From contig BFEA01000141.1 in NCBI GenBank assembly GCA_003427395.1, positions 1,774,562 to 1,794,840 on the forward strand: a DNA stretch of 20,279 nt, in the 5' to 3' direction. Below, in pieces: positions 8,538-18,489 of the stretch (its first letter is position 1; each line of letters starts with the position of its first letter). Made by a program: the position numbers and the translations under genes. Origin of the DNA: Chara braunii. Taxonomy: Eukaryota; Streptophyta; Charophyceae; Charales; Characeae. The notes below the pieces were generated by a model. The model did no database searches. It was not told where the DNA came from and was given only the letters and a program-made list of their open reading frames with translations.

Positions 8538-8960
8538 GCACGCTCATACGTCTATTGGTCTTGACAATGTCCAATAATCCATTTGCTGAGCAGGGCCAAG
8601 TTTTGGTGTGTTGGGTCAAGAATCCCCAGTCCTCCTTATGTACGAGACAGGGCGATCGTTTCTCAGGCAACCTTCCAGATGAAGCCCTGTTGTGAGTCTG
8701 CTGCTGGTTTCCATAAATAACGGGCTGCTTTTCTTTTTATCTTGGAGTATGTTGTTGCACCCAACAGATGAACTGACAAGGGAAACCATAGGAGCGAGAA
8801 AGCCGCCGACGACAACACCAAAGCTCTTCCAAAGAGCGAGAGCTTGAAATTGCGAGTCCATTTGGCTATTCTTCCCGTCACTTTGTCTGCTAGTAAAGAG
8901 TTCTGCACATTTGAACAGTCGGACAAGGAGACTTGGACCCCTAGAAAACGATCCAGGACT
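8538..8960 (-). pseudogene. LINE A ORF2, thumb/connection fragment with stops
   Basis: The frame at 8663-8926 reads VTGRIAKWTRNFKLSLFGRA and SLLWFPLSVHLL, typical of the region after RT motif D in LINE ORF2. It stops at 8663. The same frame resumes with GGLGILDPTHQNLALLSKW at about 8560-8625, another hallmark of LINE ORF2. At least two stops and a frameshift on each side make this clearly inactive. Confidence 0.75.
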
Positions 8961-9090
8961 TAGCCGGGACCTGTTTCAGCCCCCAATCCACACACAACAC
9001 CCGGGGAAGGGGAAGGAAGTATGCTGACTTGTCCCAATTAATAGATGCTTCGGATAAGTCGCTATACTTATCTATTATACGACGTAATTC

Positions 9091-10374
9091 CTAGAGGGCT
9101 CCAACATTATTTTCACAGGCCACGGTAAGGTCATCAGCCAAAGTTCCCCCTTTCCACTGTACCATAGGGGATAGCTTCAAACCTACTATGACCGGATTGC
9201 TTCTAATGTTATCTAAGAGAATTTCCAGTTGTGGGACGAATAATAATGGCGCAAGGGGGCAGCCTTGTCTCAAGGAACGAAATAAGTGGAACTCGTCCGA
9301 TAGTTTGCCATTGACAAGTACCACTGAGGAGGTGTTCTCGTAGCAGGCTTTAACCCATGTACGAAAGTCCGGGCCAAACCCCAACTTTTTCAGCGTAGTG
9401 TGCACGAAACTCCAGCCTACCCTGTCGTAGGCTTTTTCCATGTCTAGCAGCAAGATTACGATGTCCCTTTTTTCCTTGCTTATGACCTCCAGCGCTTGAA
9501 TTACTGAGATTATGTTCTCAAAGATGGAGCGGTTTTTAACGAAGGTTCCCTGTTCCCAGCCTATCAGGTCTGGGAGCACCCTGGCTAGTCGCAGAGCAAG
9601 GGCCTTAGCAAACAACTTATAGGTGATGTTAAGGACTGAGATTGGTCTCCAGTTCCTTACGTTTCGTTTATCCCCTTTTTTGAACAACAGTGAAATCATA
9701 CCCTGGGTAAAACCTTTGGGGAAGGCTCCTTCCTGTAAAGCTTGATTATAGATGTCAAAGAGGAAGGGGGCGAAAGCGGCCCAGGTGGCAAGAAATAATT
9801 CAATCGGTAGCCCATCCAGCCCCGGGCATTTCCCCTTTACCATTGCCTTAGCTGCTCTCAACAGTTCTGCTTCTTCCATTGGTCTGTCCAGGTCTTCTGC
9901 CGTGGCCTGCGAAATAAATTTACGAGAGTGATCCCAAAAATTGGAGGAGTCCGCCAGGTCACATTGCGGCGGATCGAACGATCCCCTAGTAGTGACAATA
10001 TCTCGGTAATATTCTAAAGCATAAGTACACATCTGCACAATATCTACTGCTATTGGTGCGGAGGCATCGAATGGGTGTGATAGTTCTCGAATCATGGGTC
10101 TGGCTTGTTTCAACAATAATGAGCGAAATGTTGGCTTAGTCATTTTATCAAAAACCACAATCCCTCTGAGTTTTAATAGTTTCATACGTTGTTCTTGTTT
10201 CTGGATCTCTAGGGCTTCCAACTGGCTGAGGGAATCTTTACGGATACTTGCCCAATATTGGTCTGAGAAAGGATCCTTCCCCATTTCCGTCTCTGCTTGG
10301 GTGATCAGCGTAAGCAAGGATTGTTCTTTCCAATTTCTTTGGGCGACTTTCATCCTTGAAAATGTGATCAACGC
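9091..10374 (-). pseudogene. LINE A ORF2, reverse transcriptase domain
   Basis: It would copy LINE RNA into DNA at the nicked target. The 426-codon open frame carries GKCPGLDGLP (about residues 180-189), NWRPISVLN (240-248), motif A LLLDMEKAYDRVGW with catalytic D310, motif B RQGCPLAPLLF (368-378) and motif C LADD with D413 and D414. The usual aromatic residue before ADD is Leu here. It is in the same frame as the endonuclease but separated from it by a TAA at 10375-10377, so it has no own start. It ends at a TAG (9091-9093), beyond which the same frame continues with LINE-like sequence before a frameshift near 8960. Confidence 0.92.
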
Positions 10375-11286
10375 TTATTTTAAAATGGCTATGCCTGTGT
10401 CTGCCCATTGGTTATTATTCGGGAATAGATCTTTCGCTCCCATCCAATTAGTCATATTGGACGTAACCCATGTTATTATGCCCGGGTCTTTAAGCAAGTT
10501 GATATTGAGCTTGAACGGGGGGCGATGCCTCTCAACCAGATCCGCAACGATAACATCTAAAACCACTGGATGGTGATCTGAGATTGATCCCGGGAGAACA
10601 TCACACCACATACTCCGGTTCCAAGGGGTACCACGGACTAAAAAGAAATCTAACCGTTTCCTAGGCGCGGGAGAATACGGGGTCGGGGGGGGCCCGAACC
10701 ACGTAAAGCCCTGGTTATCTGGATTAAATATTCTAACTGGGTCGGACAGATTGTGGGCTTCACAGATGGAAGCTAGGATTGTGGAGTCCGAGCGCAGGGG
10801 TTTTACTGTTAAGGTATCCAGGCCAGGATTAAGCACCGTGTTCCAATCACCCATGACAATCAGGTTCTTTGTGTCCGGGAAGTAGGCCGGGAGCTCAGTT
10901 AGGAATTTTTTACGTTTTGTGTAGCTGACTGGGGCGTACACAGTCATGACTGCCCAGTGTTCGTCTCCAATAGCAAATTTCAGCCACAACCAGCGACCCT
11001 CTTCGTCACAGTAATGGTCCAGTATGTTAATATCTAGGTCTTTGTTGATAGGGATGGCGACCCCTCCTTTGGTTCCATCAAATAGGGACCAATATTGGGG
11101 CCCGTCCCACCAGGATTGAATAGCCGCAATTTTTGACGGATTCAATTTTGTTTCCTGAAGGCATGCAATTTGCACGTTCTGTTTATGCATGCATCTTTTG
11201 AATCTTGCTTTTTTATATTTCTTTGTGGAATGTCCGAATCCACGGACATTCCAAGTAAGGATTCTGATCCTACTTGGTAGGACCAT
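10375..11286 (-). CDS. LINE A ORF2, APE-type endonuclease domain
   Basis: It would nick target DNA for target-primed reverse transcription. The frame opens at an ATG (11286) in a favourable context (G at -3 and +4) and runs 303 codons to a TAA. All expected endonuclease motifs are present: WNVRG (N13), QET (E45), VYAPV (Y117), GDWN (D147, N149), RLDFF (D213) and SDHHP (D237, H238). It starts 46 bases after the ORF1 stop. In intact plant LINEs this domain is fused to the RT, so the stop makes this a truncated product, although the domain itself looks complete. Confidence 0.88.
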   Translation of the reverse strand: MVLPSRIRILTWNVRGFGHSTKKYKKARFKRCMHKQNVQIACLQETKLNPSKIAAIQSWWDGPQYWSLFDGTKGGVAIPINKDLDINILDHYCDEEGRWLWLKFAIGDEHWAVMTVYAPVSYTKRKKFLTELPAYFPDTKNLIVMGDWNTVLNPGLDTLTVKPLRSDSTILASICEAHNLSDPVRIFNPDNQGFTWFGPPPTPYSPAPRKRLDFFLVRGTPWNRSMWCDVLPGSISDHHPVVLDVIVADLVERHRPPFKLNINLLKDPGIITWVTSNMTNWMGAKDLFPNNNQWADTGIAILK

Positions 11287-11332
11287 ATCCCGTACCTCTG
11301 TCGCGCGGGTGTTGGATGCAACTGGCCTGACC

Positions 11333-13958
11333 TTACTTCAGAGTTGTGCCTCTTCCTTTTGGGGGGAGAGGTTTTACATTATGAGGCGGTGGGGGGTTCA
11401 TTTCACTTTCATTTTGGCTCATTTCTGTCACGAACGCCTCAGGCGAGAAGGCATCTACAGCATCCGCATGACGTAGCCAATCGGCCACATCCTGGGCTGA
11501 TAAGCCACCAGGAAGGGAGATGTCTCTCAGGGAGTCTGAATTAGAATCAAACAGACGTGCTAGAGGAAACCAATAGATGTCTATTTCTTTCAATTTAGTC
11601 ATATCTTCAGTCTCCGCCAACAGTTTGAAACAGGCAATGTGTAAGATTGCTTTCACTCCTTTGATATTGGTTGCCACGTGTCTTCCTCTGTTTGGTGTTG
11701 AAAGCAATTTACAGGCATCGTGGTCCAACAGTACCTGTTTCCTGACTTCGCAAACCCAACCTGCACCAGAGGTACTACCCTTTGTTTCCACTGCAGGAAG
11801 GGGTAGAGCTTCGTCCCTGTTTTTGTTCGTAAAGATCATCATTCCTTGAGCTGTATTTGAAATAATTAGAGGAATTAGCCATTCAGTTGGCGGACCCCGC
11901 GACTTATCCTGACGGGATAAGGTTGTCATTGGGGCGGCAAAATTTAAGGCATGTCTCACCCCTCGATTTTCCTTAGCCCTACCCTTTGTTGTGGGTTCTC
12001 TTTTCGTGGTGGGTGGTACTTCCACGTTAGGTTCCGGAGTTGTTGCCCTTTTTTTTTGAATGGAGAGCAACCCTGATGGGGGGGGAGGAGGAGGGGCGGG
12101 GGAGGAGAGAGAGCTTCCCCCTCCTCCCTGAACCCTCACCGCCCCTTGAGAGCCCTGACAGACTACCCGCTGAATGAAAATCATCTTGGTCAGAGTCAGA
12201 ACAGTCAGAGCCTATTACTTCCTGCAGCGACTGCTTGTCTGGTTTCGAGTTCTTGAGCCGGTACAGAGTAGCCACCCCCATATCAGAGTCATCCTCTCTT
12301 TCGTCCTGTGATGAAGCATACGCATTATTTTCATATCTGGTCGTCCGGTTGTCTGAGTGTGCTCTATGACGGGGCAGTAGACCTCCTCCCTCCTCATCTG
12401 TATCTCCTTCATTGGGAGAGTCAGTGAGTGGGGACCAGTCGTACCCATCCAGTTTTTTAGCTATGCGAAGCACGATTTCATTACCTTGGACTTGAAAACC
12501 AGGGTCATGTTCTTGCTCTGACACAGCGTCATGCTCAGACCGTTTTTTCTTTTCCCTCGGTACGGGAGCATGATCTTCATCCATCAATTCCCTTATTTCC
12601 TCCCTTTTTTCCTCCCTGTCTGGCGTTTCGTCCTTTGCTTTGTCAGTTCTATCTTTTAGATCCTTCTCGGACGGGGAGGTTTCCATTACTGAGTCCTCTT
12701 TCGGCTGACTCCCCCCAGTCCTCCTTCTTGACATGCGCTTTCCCTTCTTCTCTTTCTCTTTCCCCAAATTCCCCTTGCCCTTTTTCTTTCTCCCCGACTC
12801 GACCGTTCTCTCTTGCTCCTTCCTCTCTTCGCCCTTGGCCCATTTCTCCCGGCTATCCACAGCCTCCCTCTTATCCTCCTCTTAATCCTTTTCTTTATCT
12901 CCCTTTCCCTTTCCCTGTTCCTCTACCTCTTCCTCTTTCTCCTCCTTCTCTTTCTCTTCCTTCTCCTTCTCCTCCTCTTTTTCATCCTTCGCCTTCTCCT
13001 TTGTTGGATCTTTTGACTTCTCCTCCCATTTCTTTTCTGGATCCTTCGTTTTCTCGATCCGCATTCCCTTGTCTGTTGGATCTTTGCTAGTACCTTTCTA
13101 AACCCTCGGCGCGTTGAGTGCGTCTATGTAGGATTTCTTTCCGCGAGCGGAGCATTCCTCGTCACCTTCTGAGTGGAAATGCTTCCTTCATCGAGGACAC
13201 CAAGTTGTTTCTGCGGTGACCACTTCCGATTCCACATATCCGTCGCTGCCCAGATCTATAACCAAATACTTTTTATATCGGAGTCTCGCAGCAGATTCCA
13301 GGTCAAACCGTACATTCAGCAAGTCTAGACACAATTTATCTTTAAATACTGGGTATTCTTTTATTATTTCACTGTCGTAGACGTCTCGAACCACTCCTGG
13401 AAGCAATGGCAGGACGCCGATCGGGACTTGCTGAACTCTGATCCAAAAGAATCGGAACTTGGAAACTTCTCTCCATTCCCACAGTTTCTGCTCAGTCATC
13501 CAAGGTTTAAACTGAACTTTGTGCTGGATGTTGTTTAACTTCATTTCCGTTTGACCACACCGCAGCATCCAATCTGCCACAACCTTCGATGGGGCAATGT
13601 ATGTGATAAGGTTCCTACCTTCATTATGGAACAGGCCCCGTTTCGCTGGGGAGATTGGGTGCTGTGCAGCCGCCCATCCGTTTCCGTACACCCTCACGAG
13701 ACGTTTTTTAACGTCTATGGGGATAGTTGCGAGATCATCACCAAAGATAATCGTGACGGCGTGTTCGGTGAGCCAACCCGCTTGAATTTTATATAGGTCC
13801 TGATTCACGATAACTTAGTGGTAATCCTCTCCTTCCTCTACTATAGAGGGGGCGAGGCGTTGTGGTAAAATACCGTCCAAGTAGCATTTCGCAAAAATTT
13901 CCCGGATACGATCGACCTCATCCGGGGCCATAGAGGAAGTCGGCCCTTCGGCCGCCAT
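11333..13958 (-). pseudogene. LINE A ORF1, DUF4283-like/zinc-knuckle protein, broken
   Basis: ORF1 proteins of plant LINEs bind the element RNA. I place the start at the ATG at 13958 (G at -3 and +4) because it shares the frame of all pieces down to about 12080. In order the frame holds a 47-codon lead, a DUF4283-like part (about 13700-13250, including FFWIRVQQVPIGVLP), a zinc-knuckle relic at 13200-13140, a Lys/Glu-rich stretch (13064-12740), an acidic/Ser-rich stretch and a Pro run. In-frame stops are TAA (13815-13817), TGA (13188-13190), TAG (13098-13100) and TAA (12882-12884). A frameshift between about 12170 and 12060, possibly at the G8 run at 12078-12085, leads into the last 283-codon frame, which ends at 11333. 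Confidence 0.8.
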
Positions 13959-14551
13959 CTCATTGAACAAACAAACTCTCCTAATGCTACTCAATAAGAC
14001 TAAGAAACTACTTTATCCAAATCAATCCTTAAATAGGGAGCAAGTAATTAACAACTAAGCCAAGGGGTTGTGGGGCGGGGGCTGAAAATTATATCTGCAT
14101 TTGACCTGTTTTCCTTGATAGCGACTCCGTCGAAGGCACGTTCTCCGTGAGAACAGACGAACGTCTCCTTTCAATGAAGGTAGATACTCCTTTCTCCTAT
14201 TACGCCACGCAGCAGTGAAAACCAGTCTATATCGAGGAAAAAACTAGTGGAGGGGGCTCGTCCGGCCCTGGTATCTCTCCAGGAGCCCTCGTCGTAAGAA
14301 CGTTACGGTGTAGACTAGGTTAACGCATGGTCCCTTGGAAGTTACCGAGGGTACCGAGCCAACGACGGCGATGGCTACTACTCATTGCCAGTTTCGGCAT
14401 TTCTCCTTCCATTCCGGACAGAGCGCCTGCCAAAGTTAGTGCACGATTAGCGCTAATCGCCGCCCCCGCCTCCCCCCTGATTTTCCCGTGGTGCTGGCAC
14501 TGCAAGCCACCTTTTGTTAACAGGAATCTCTTCTTATGACCATCAATTATC
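13959..14551. other. Probable 5' untranslated region of LINE A
   Basis: This 593-base stretch lies between the LINE A ORF1 start and the (AAAC)n tail of the next element. No coding trace is seen. Assigning it to LINE A is inference from position only. Confidence 0.35.
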
Positions 14552-14597
14552 TTTTTTTTTGTTTGTTTGTTTGTTTGTTTGTTTGTTTGTTTGTTTA
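14552..14597 (-). repeat. (AAAC)n-A9 tail, probable 3' tail of LINE B
   Basis: On the minus strand this reads as about nine AAAC units and then an A run, just after an AATAAA word (14609-14614). That is the form of a retroposon 3' tail. The nearest coding remnant in the same orientation is the LINE ORF2 end at 18748-19221, on the far side of the Harbinger insertion. Confidence 0.5.
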
Positions 14598-14608
14598 CTC
14601 CTGTCTCA

Positions 14609-14614
14609 TTTATT
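14609..14614 (-). promoter_or_regulatory. AATAAA polyadenylation signal
   Basis: Canonical AATAAA on the minus strand, about 12 bases upstream of the (AAAC)n tail. It supports reading 14598-15053 as the distal 3' untranslated region of a minus-strand element. Confidence 0.4.
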
Positions 14615-15053
14615 TTCAGAAAACGAACCAATCATGATGAGGCCGGGGACCTCACAATTCAACCCGGAATTATCCCGGTAGCCTCAGTCGGTTTAGCTTA
14701 TAGTTCACCATAAAGTCCTTCCCTACCAGTCCTGAAGGGACGATAATCCTAAGAACTCAGACCACCAAATGCTGAAAAAGACCAAAAGAACTGAAGTCCT
14801 AATACAAATCTAAAATTCCTATTAATAACTATTTCATCTATCATAAAATCAAGAAAAGATAAAATTCAATTTATCCACAGTTTCAATCTGAGCCACGACA
14901 AACAGGAACGGAGTAGCCTGACGCCACTGACATAAGCCAGGGCTAGTTGCCACTCTAGTACTAAGTAGGAGATGGAAAGAAAAAAAAAAAAAAACTCAGT
15001 CCTAAACTTTTAGCAACCAAGGCTTCCAACACATTATCATAGCAAAATTAACC
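14615..15053. other. Probable distal 3' UTR of LINE B, gene-free
   Basis: AT-rich sequence (T-rich when read on the minus strand) with an A run on the plus strand at 14981-14995. No coding trace is present. It ends at the target duplication of the Harbinger transposon. Confidence 0.35.
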
Positions 15054-15056
15054 TAA
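15054..15056. repeat. Target site duplication TAA (left)
   Basis: TAA immediately before the left terminal inverted repeat, matched by TAA at 18643-18645. PIF/Harbinger elements characteristically duplicate TWA (TAA/TTA). Confidence 0.9.
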
Positions 15057-15078
15057 GGCTTGGACCCCACAGGTTTGC
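15057..15078 (+). repeat. Left terminal inverted repeat of Harbinger
   Basis: It begins GGCTTGGACCCC and ends GGTTTGC, and is an exact reverse complement of 18621-18642. Weaker similarity (TGGAAAA) continues inside. Confidence 0.95.
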
Positions 15079-15275
15079 AAACTGGAAAAACTTTGTCGCG
15101 GAAACTTAACCGGAACCCCACAATCATCTTCTGCAAAGTCCTTGGAAAACCGTTTTCCTTTTCCGAGAGAGCAATTCTGGAACCCCACACACCTGGAAAC
15201 GATGCATGGAAAAGCTGGGTTTCGTGTTTTCACATGGTTTCCGTCGTGGAAAACCACTGCGGGAGGAAAAGTCGC
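15079..15275. promoter_or_regulatory. Left subterminal GGAAA/TTTCC cluster
   Basis: Ten GGAAA or TTTCC words occur in about 200 bp, far above the one or fewer expected by chance. GGAACCCCAC, a near copy of the TIR word GGACCCCAC, recurs at 15112-15121 and 15179-15188. Subterminal repeats of this kind are the usual binding sites for Harbinger proteins; that role is inferred here. Confidence 0.55.
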
Positions 15276-16371
15276 CGCATTTTTTGTGCAGGGTACGGGA
15301 GCAAGGGGGTGGGTGGCCTTCAACCTTTCCAAGATCGCAGACGAAGTGTGGATCTCCCTGTGTCCGTGTGCCGTTATCGCGAGGTTCTGGTGCACGGTAG
15401 ACCTCGCTTCCTTGTCGCTCAGGGTCGAGGGGCGGTGGGAAGGGTACCAGTCCCATTCGTCGAGGGGGCAAAAAAAAAAGCGGCCTTTTCGGCCGTTTTC
15501 AAATTTTTGAATTTGAAACCTCGCCCTTTACATCGTCTCTTGTCGTCGACATGCAAGCGACGTAGGCCATCCCAGGTGCGTAATGTTTTTACCTCCGAGT
15601 ACAGACGGATCCTTGAGGCACGTGCGTTCGCAACATCCATATCCGAAGGTCCTCTAGTCGCCTTTCCATGCAGAGAATGGGATCCCTCGGTCGCCTACGT
15701 CGGCCTTTGTCCTCGCTCGCTACCTGTGCACATGGTTTGGGTCGTCGGCTGCTGCATGTGGTGAGGGTGTCGGATGGCGGCTCCGTGGGAAGTGATGCCT
15801 TCCATGCACGGAGATTAGCAGGCCGACGCCAGGACTACTTCGGTCGATTATGGTGCGGCCATGCTCCTGCAAGCGAAGTGATGTCCGTGTTACGCGCTGG
15901 CCATTCGCCTGCCATATCCGTTTTGTGGAGAAGCTCATCACAGGCGAACGGTGACATCGCTGCCGTCTTGCCTAGGCTTCCTCCGCGGGTGACGATCCGA
16001 ACCGCGGAAGTGCGACGGTGGGAGGTGGGAGATGTGCGAGGGGCCAAAGGACAACCGATCTGCAGAATCGCTCCATAGCCCTTTCCATTTGAGCATCCTG
16101 GACGTTCTGCGTCGGACACGTCTTCACACTGCCTGCATCGCGGATCGTGCGCACGGACTGTCATCATTATTGGGGGGGGCCATAGAACTCATCCGTTGTG
16201 GAACATCGTCCGAGTGTTGGTTTGGGCATTTGTCTGTGTGTGGGTCTTGCGGTCGCTTTATTGGCAGTTGTTGCTGTGTGTGTAGCTGCAATTCTTGTCA
16301 TCATCCTATCAAGACGTGCCTGACCTCGACTGCGGTGTGTGGGAGGCAGATCCCCGTGTGCGGCGACAACT
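15276..16371. other. Harbinger interior without recognised gene
   Basis: GC-rich sequence with overlapping open frames on both strands. None shows a Myb/SANT tryptophan pattern or any other domain, so none is called. A hairpin word pair CGGCC/GGCCG sits around 15481-15495. Confidence 0.45.
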
Positions 16372-16839
16372 ATGGACGGCCGAAGTTTTACTTCACAGTT
16401 GTACAGCGAATCAGGAGTGTCGGTGGAGATGGACGTATTGAACGACGTGGACACGCATTTGGAAGGCACGAGATACCGGGCAAGTCCGTCGGCACCGGCA
16501 TGGCAATACTTGGCGGTCTCTCAATTCACCGGTGACAACCAATTGCACTTCCCAGCACAACCCATGCATCCCCGAGGCCATTTTGCCATGTCGTTGATGA
16601 AGTCATCATCGGCCATTGCCCGGGGGACATACCCGCTGCAATCGCATCAACAGATTACGCAGCCGCCCACAGGTGGAACTTCTTTCCACTGTCCACAATC
16701 ACTTCCTATGAGGGGGGTGTCTTCAAGGACCGAGGTGGGCGTAAGGGGGTGTAATCCTCAGCAGTCAGTGCAGCCATCAGTACACCGGGCCCAGTATATG
16801 CCGCCTTTATCGCAGCCTGTTGGCAATCTTCATGACTAA
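16372..16839 (+). CDS. Harbinger second ORF candidate, no Myb domain seen
   Basis: A 155-codon plus-strand frame opens at an ATG (MDGRSFTSQLYSE...) and closes at TAA, seven bases short of the convergent transposase stop. PIF/Harbinger elements normally carry a Myb/trihelix-like gene beside the transposase, and this sits in that place. The product is Ser/Pro/Gln-rich, and I see no spaced tryptophans or helix-turn-helix. It may be a truncated N-terminal part of such a gene, one exon of it, or a chance frame. Confidence 0.3.
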   Translation: MDGRSFTSQLYSESGVSVEMDVLNDVDTHLEGTRYRASPSAPAWQYLAVSQFTGDNQLHFPAQPMHPRGHFAMSLMKSSSAIARGTYPLQSHQQITQPPTGGTSFHCPQSLPMRGVSSRTEVGVRGCNPQQSVQPSVHRAQYMPPLSQPVGNLHD

Positions 16840-16846
16840 GCAAAAT

Positions 16847-18076
16847 TTAGAAACGACTCAGAACACCCCCCATCAATCCACTATACCTCACTCCACGATC
16901 AATCTCCACATTGGAGTCGACCATGATGTTGTGGAGTATGCAGATGGCCATGAACTCTTTGCGAAGAGTTTTCATGTTCACGATCTGTCGCCTCATGAAG
17001 TTCCTCCACACCTTCTTCAACCTCCCGAACGTGCGCTCGATGCATGACCTTGCTGACGTATGACAGTCATCGTAAACTTGCTCTGTTGGCGTCTTGTTGC
17101 TCCCTCCGACGGGTGTCATCAACCATGGTAGCTGCGGGTTACCGGCGTCACCCAGGAGATACCTGCCCCCCCTCCATCCATCGCGAAGGACTTCACTCCC
17201 CGTCGCGAACACCCCCGTTCCCCCTTGCGCTTGTCTATAAACAGGGGAGACTCGGAGTACACGGCTGCCGTTAACAGATCCGGGACTTCCCACAAATGCA
17301 CTCGTGATACGACACTCGTGGTCGCACACCACTTGTGCAACGATGGAAAACTGACCTGTCCGATCGTAATAACACTCTCCCCTCTCATTCCTCGGCTTCT
17401 CTATGTAAACGTGGGTGCAATCGATTGCCCCGACACAACCGGGGAATCCTTTCCGTTCGAAAGCATCAATTGTGTCTTGAAGCCTTTGATCAGTTGGGAA
17501 TTGAAGAAGGTGGCCATATTCGTTGATGAGGGCGTCAGTGACATCCTCATTGCTGCGTAGGGCACTCGCAAGTCCGATACCCAGGGAATGTGCCGATTGC
17601 CTGTAGAACACTCCACTTGCCCATCGCATGAGCGCGCAAGCAAATTTCTGGGCTACCGGTACAGGTTGTCTCCAGTTCGTCTCCTGCCTCTGGATATGAG
17701 GAGCAATGCGAGCTAGCACCTCTTCGAACAACGGTCGGGAGAGTCTGCAGAATCGCTGAAACACCTTCTCGTGCCGGCCGCCAACCCGTTGGAGATCCTC
17801 CCACACACCCCCGCTGCGTTGCAAAACCCAAATTCGTCGTCTGTCATCCATACGTCGACCCACCACGGCAAACACCGTGGATGCCAAGGACATGCCGTGC
17901 ATTGCAGCTCCAGCGAGCAGCAGAAGAGCATTGGACATGCCTGGCACGGACGTAGGCACCGCAGCGGTCGCTTCGATGACGACCATCGCCACAACGTTCC
18001 TATGGTTCATCCACTGCAACAGGATGTAAACCAGGAGGAACATTGAGTCATCCCAGTCGTCCATTGGCGATTCCAT
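16847..18076 (-). CDS. PIF/Harbinger transposase (HARBI1-like, DDE_Tnp_4)
   Basis: It cuts and rejoins the transposon ends, normally together with a Myb-like partner that targets it to them. I start at the first ATG (18076), giving 409 residues, a usual length. The frame is open upstream to 18238 with no earlier ATG seen. The N-terminus has hydrophobic stretches (FLLVYILLQWM and ALLLLAGAAM). A helical DNA-binding-like part follows (about residues 100-200). The catalytic core has D219 in GAIDCTHV, D310 in YLLGDAGNPQLPWLMTP and E347 in CIERTFGRLKKVWRNF, with 36 residues between D310 and E347. Oddities: the family's usual GS.HDSR word is GSVNGSR, and the usual GDxGYP is GDAGNP. No internal stop or frameshift is seen. 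Confidence 0.93.
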   Translation of the reverse strand: MESPMDDWDDSMFLLVYILLQWMNHRNVVAMVVIEATAAVPTSVPGMSNALLLLAGAAMHGMSLASTVFAVVGRRMDDRRRIWVLQRSGGVWEDLQRVGGRHEKVFQRFCRLSRPLFEEVLARIAPHIQRQETNWRQPVPVAQKFACALMRWASGVFYRQSAHSLGIGLASALRSNEDVTDALINEYGHLLQFPTDQRLQDTIDAFERKGFPGCVGAIDCTHVYIEKPRNERGECYYDRTGQFSIVAQVVCDHECRITSAFVGSPGSVNGSRVLRVSPVYRQAQGGTGVFATGSEVLRDGWRGGRYLLGDAGNPQLPWLMTPVGGSNKTPTEQVYDDCHTSARSCIERTFGRLKKVWRNFMRRQIVNMKTLRKEFMAICILHNIMVDSNVEIDRGVRYSGLMGGVLSRF

Positions 18077-18489
18077 GTCCTCTCTGCACGTGTCAGCGTT
18101 GTCAACATCGTTGGCAGTGAGGAGGTCAGCACCCGAGCAATGGTGTGCAGCCGGTGTGAGGCGGTACAAGGCTTCCTGGAAGGGGGTGGTAAGGTTGTCA
18201 TTGCCCCTACATTGGACCAGGACGATAGAAATACGTCACCCTGCTGCAAACTGGCCAACACTCACAATTCCATACCAACAGGTCGGACGGGCCAACGGTC
18301 ATAACGCAAGAGGAAGGGGTCCCACGACAAGGGCCCGGTTTGCATACGAACCCGCATGTTTCGATGCCGCACGGAGGGGGCACCGTGTCGCTCAATGCCA
18401 CTCACCACGTCGTGACGGACGTTGTTCCGGTTCTTCGACTACCACACGGACACTGCCCGACTTTCCTTTTTGGGTCGACCGCACGCAGC
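18077..18489. other. Transposase upstream region in Harbinger
   Basis: This lies between the transposase ATG and the right subterminal cluster and presumably holds its promoter. I see no clear TATA element. The long plus-strand frame here is antisense to the transposase start and is not called. Confidence 0.35.

Larger units (their letters stand above)
8064..13958 (-). mobile_element. LINE A, non-LTR retrotransposon (plant L1-type), degenerate
   Basis: Two ORFs lie in the expected order on the minus strand. ORF1 (13958 to 11333) has a nucleic-acid-binding type domain and a zinc-knuckle relic. ORF2 starts 46 bases after ORF1 ends and has an APE endonuclease followed by a reverse transcriptase. 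Stops and frameshifts break both ORFs, and the C-terminal CCHC-type end of ORF2 is not found. The outer ends are not fixed: the 5' untranslated part may extend to about 14551 and the 3' part to about 7487. Confidence 0.93.

Noticed and set aside
10094-10576. 160-codon plus-strand frame across the endonuclease/RT junction
   Set aside because: It is antisense to LINE ORF2, whose protein motifs are unambiguous on the minus strand.
12635-13090. Pro/Ser/Leu-rich plus-strand frame
   Set aside because: It is the antisense of the Lys/Glu-rich part of LINE ORF1.
11333-13958. Stop-codon reassignment or programmed readthrough in LINE ORF1
   Set aside because: TAA, TAG and TGA all interrupt the frame, and ORF2 also carries stops and frameshifts. 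Decay is the simpler reading.
15060-15764. 234-codon plus-strand frame starting in the left TIR
   Set aside because: It begins at a TTG inside the inverted repeat, overlaps other open frames in GC-rich sequence, and has no recognisable domain.
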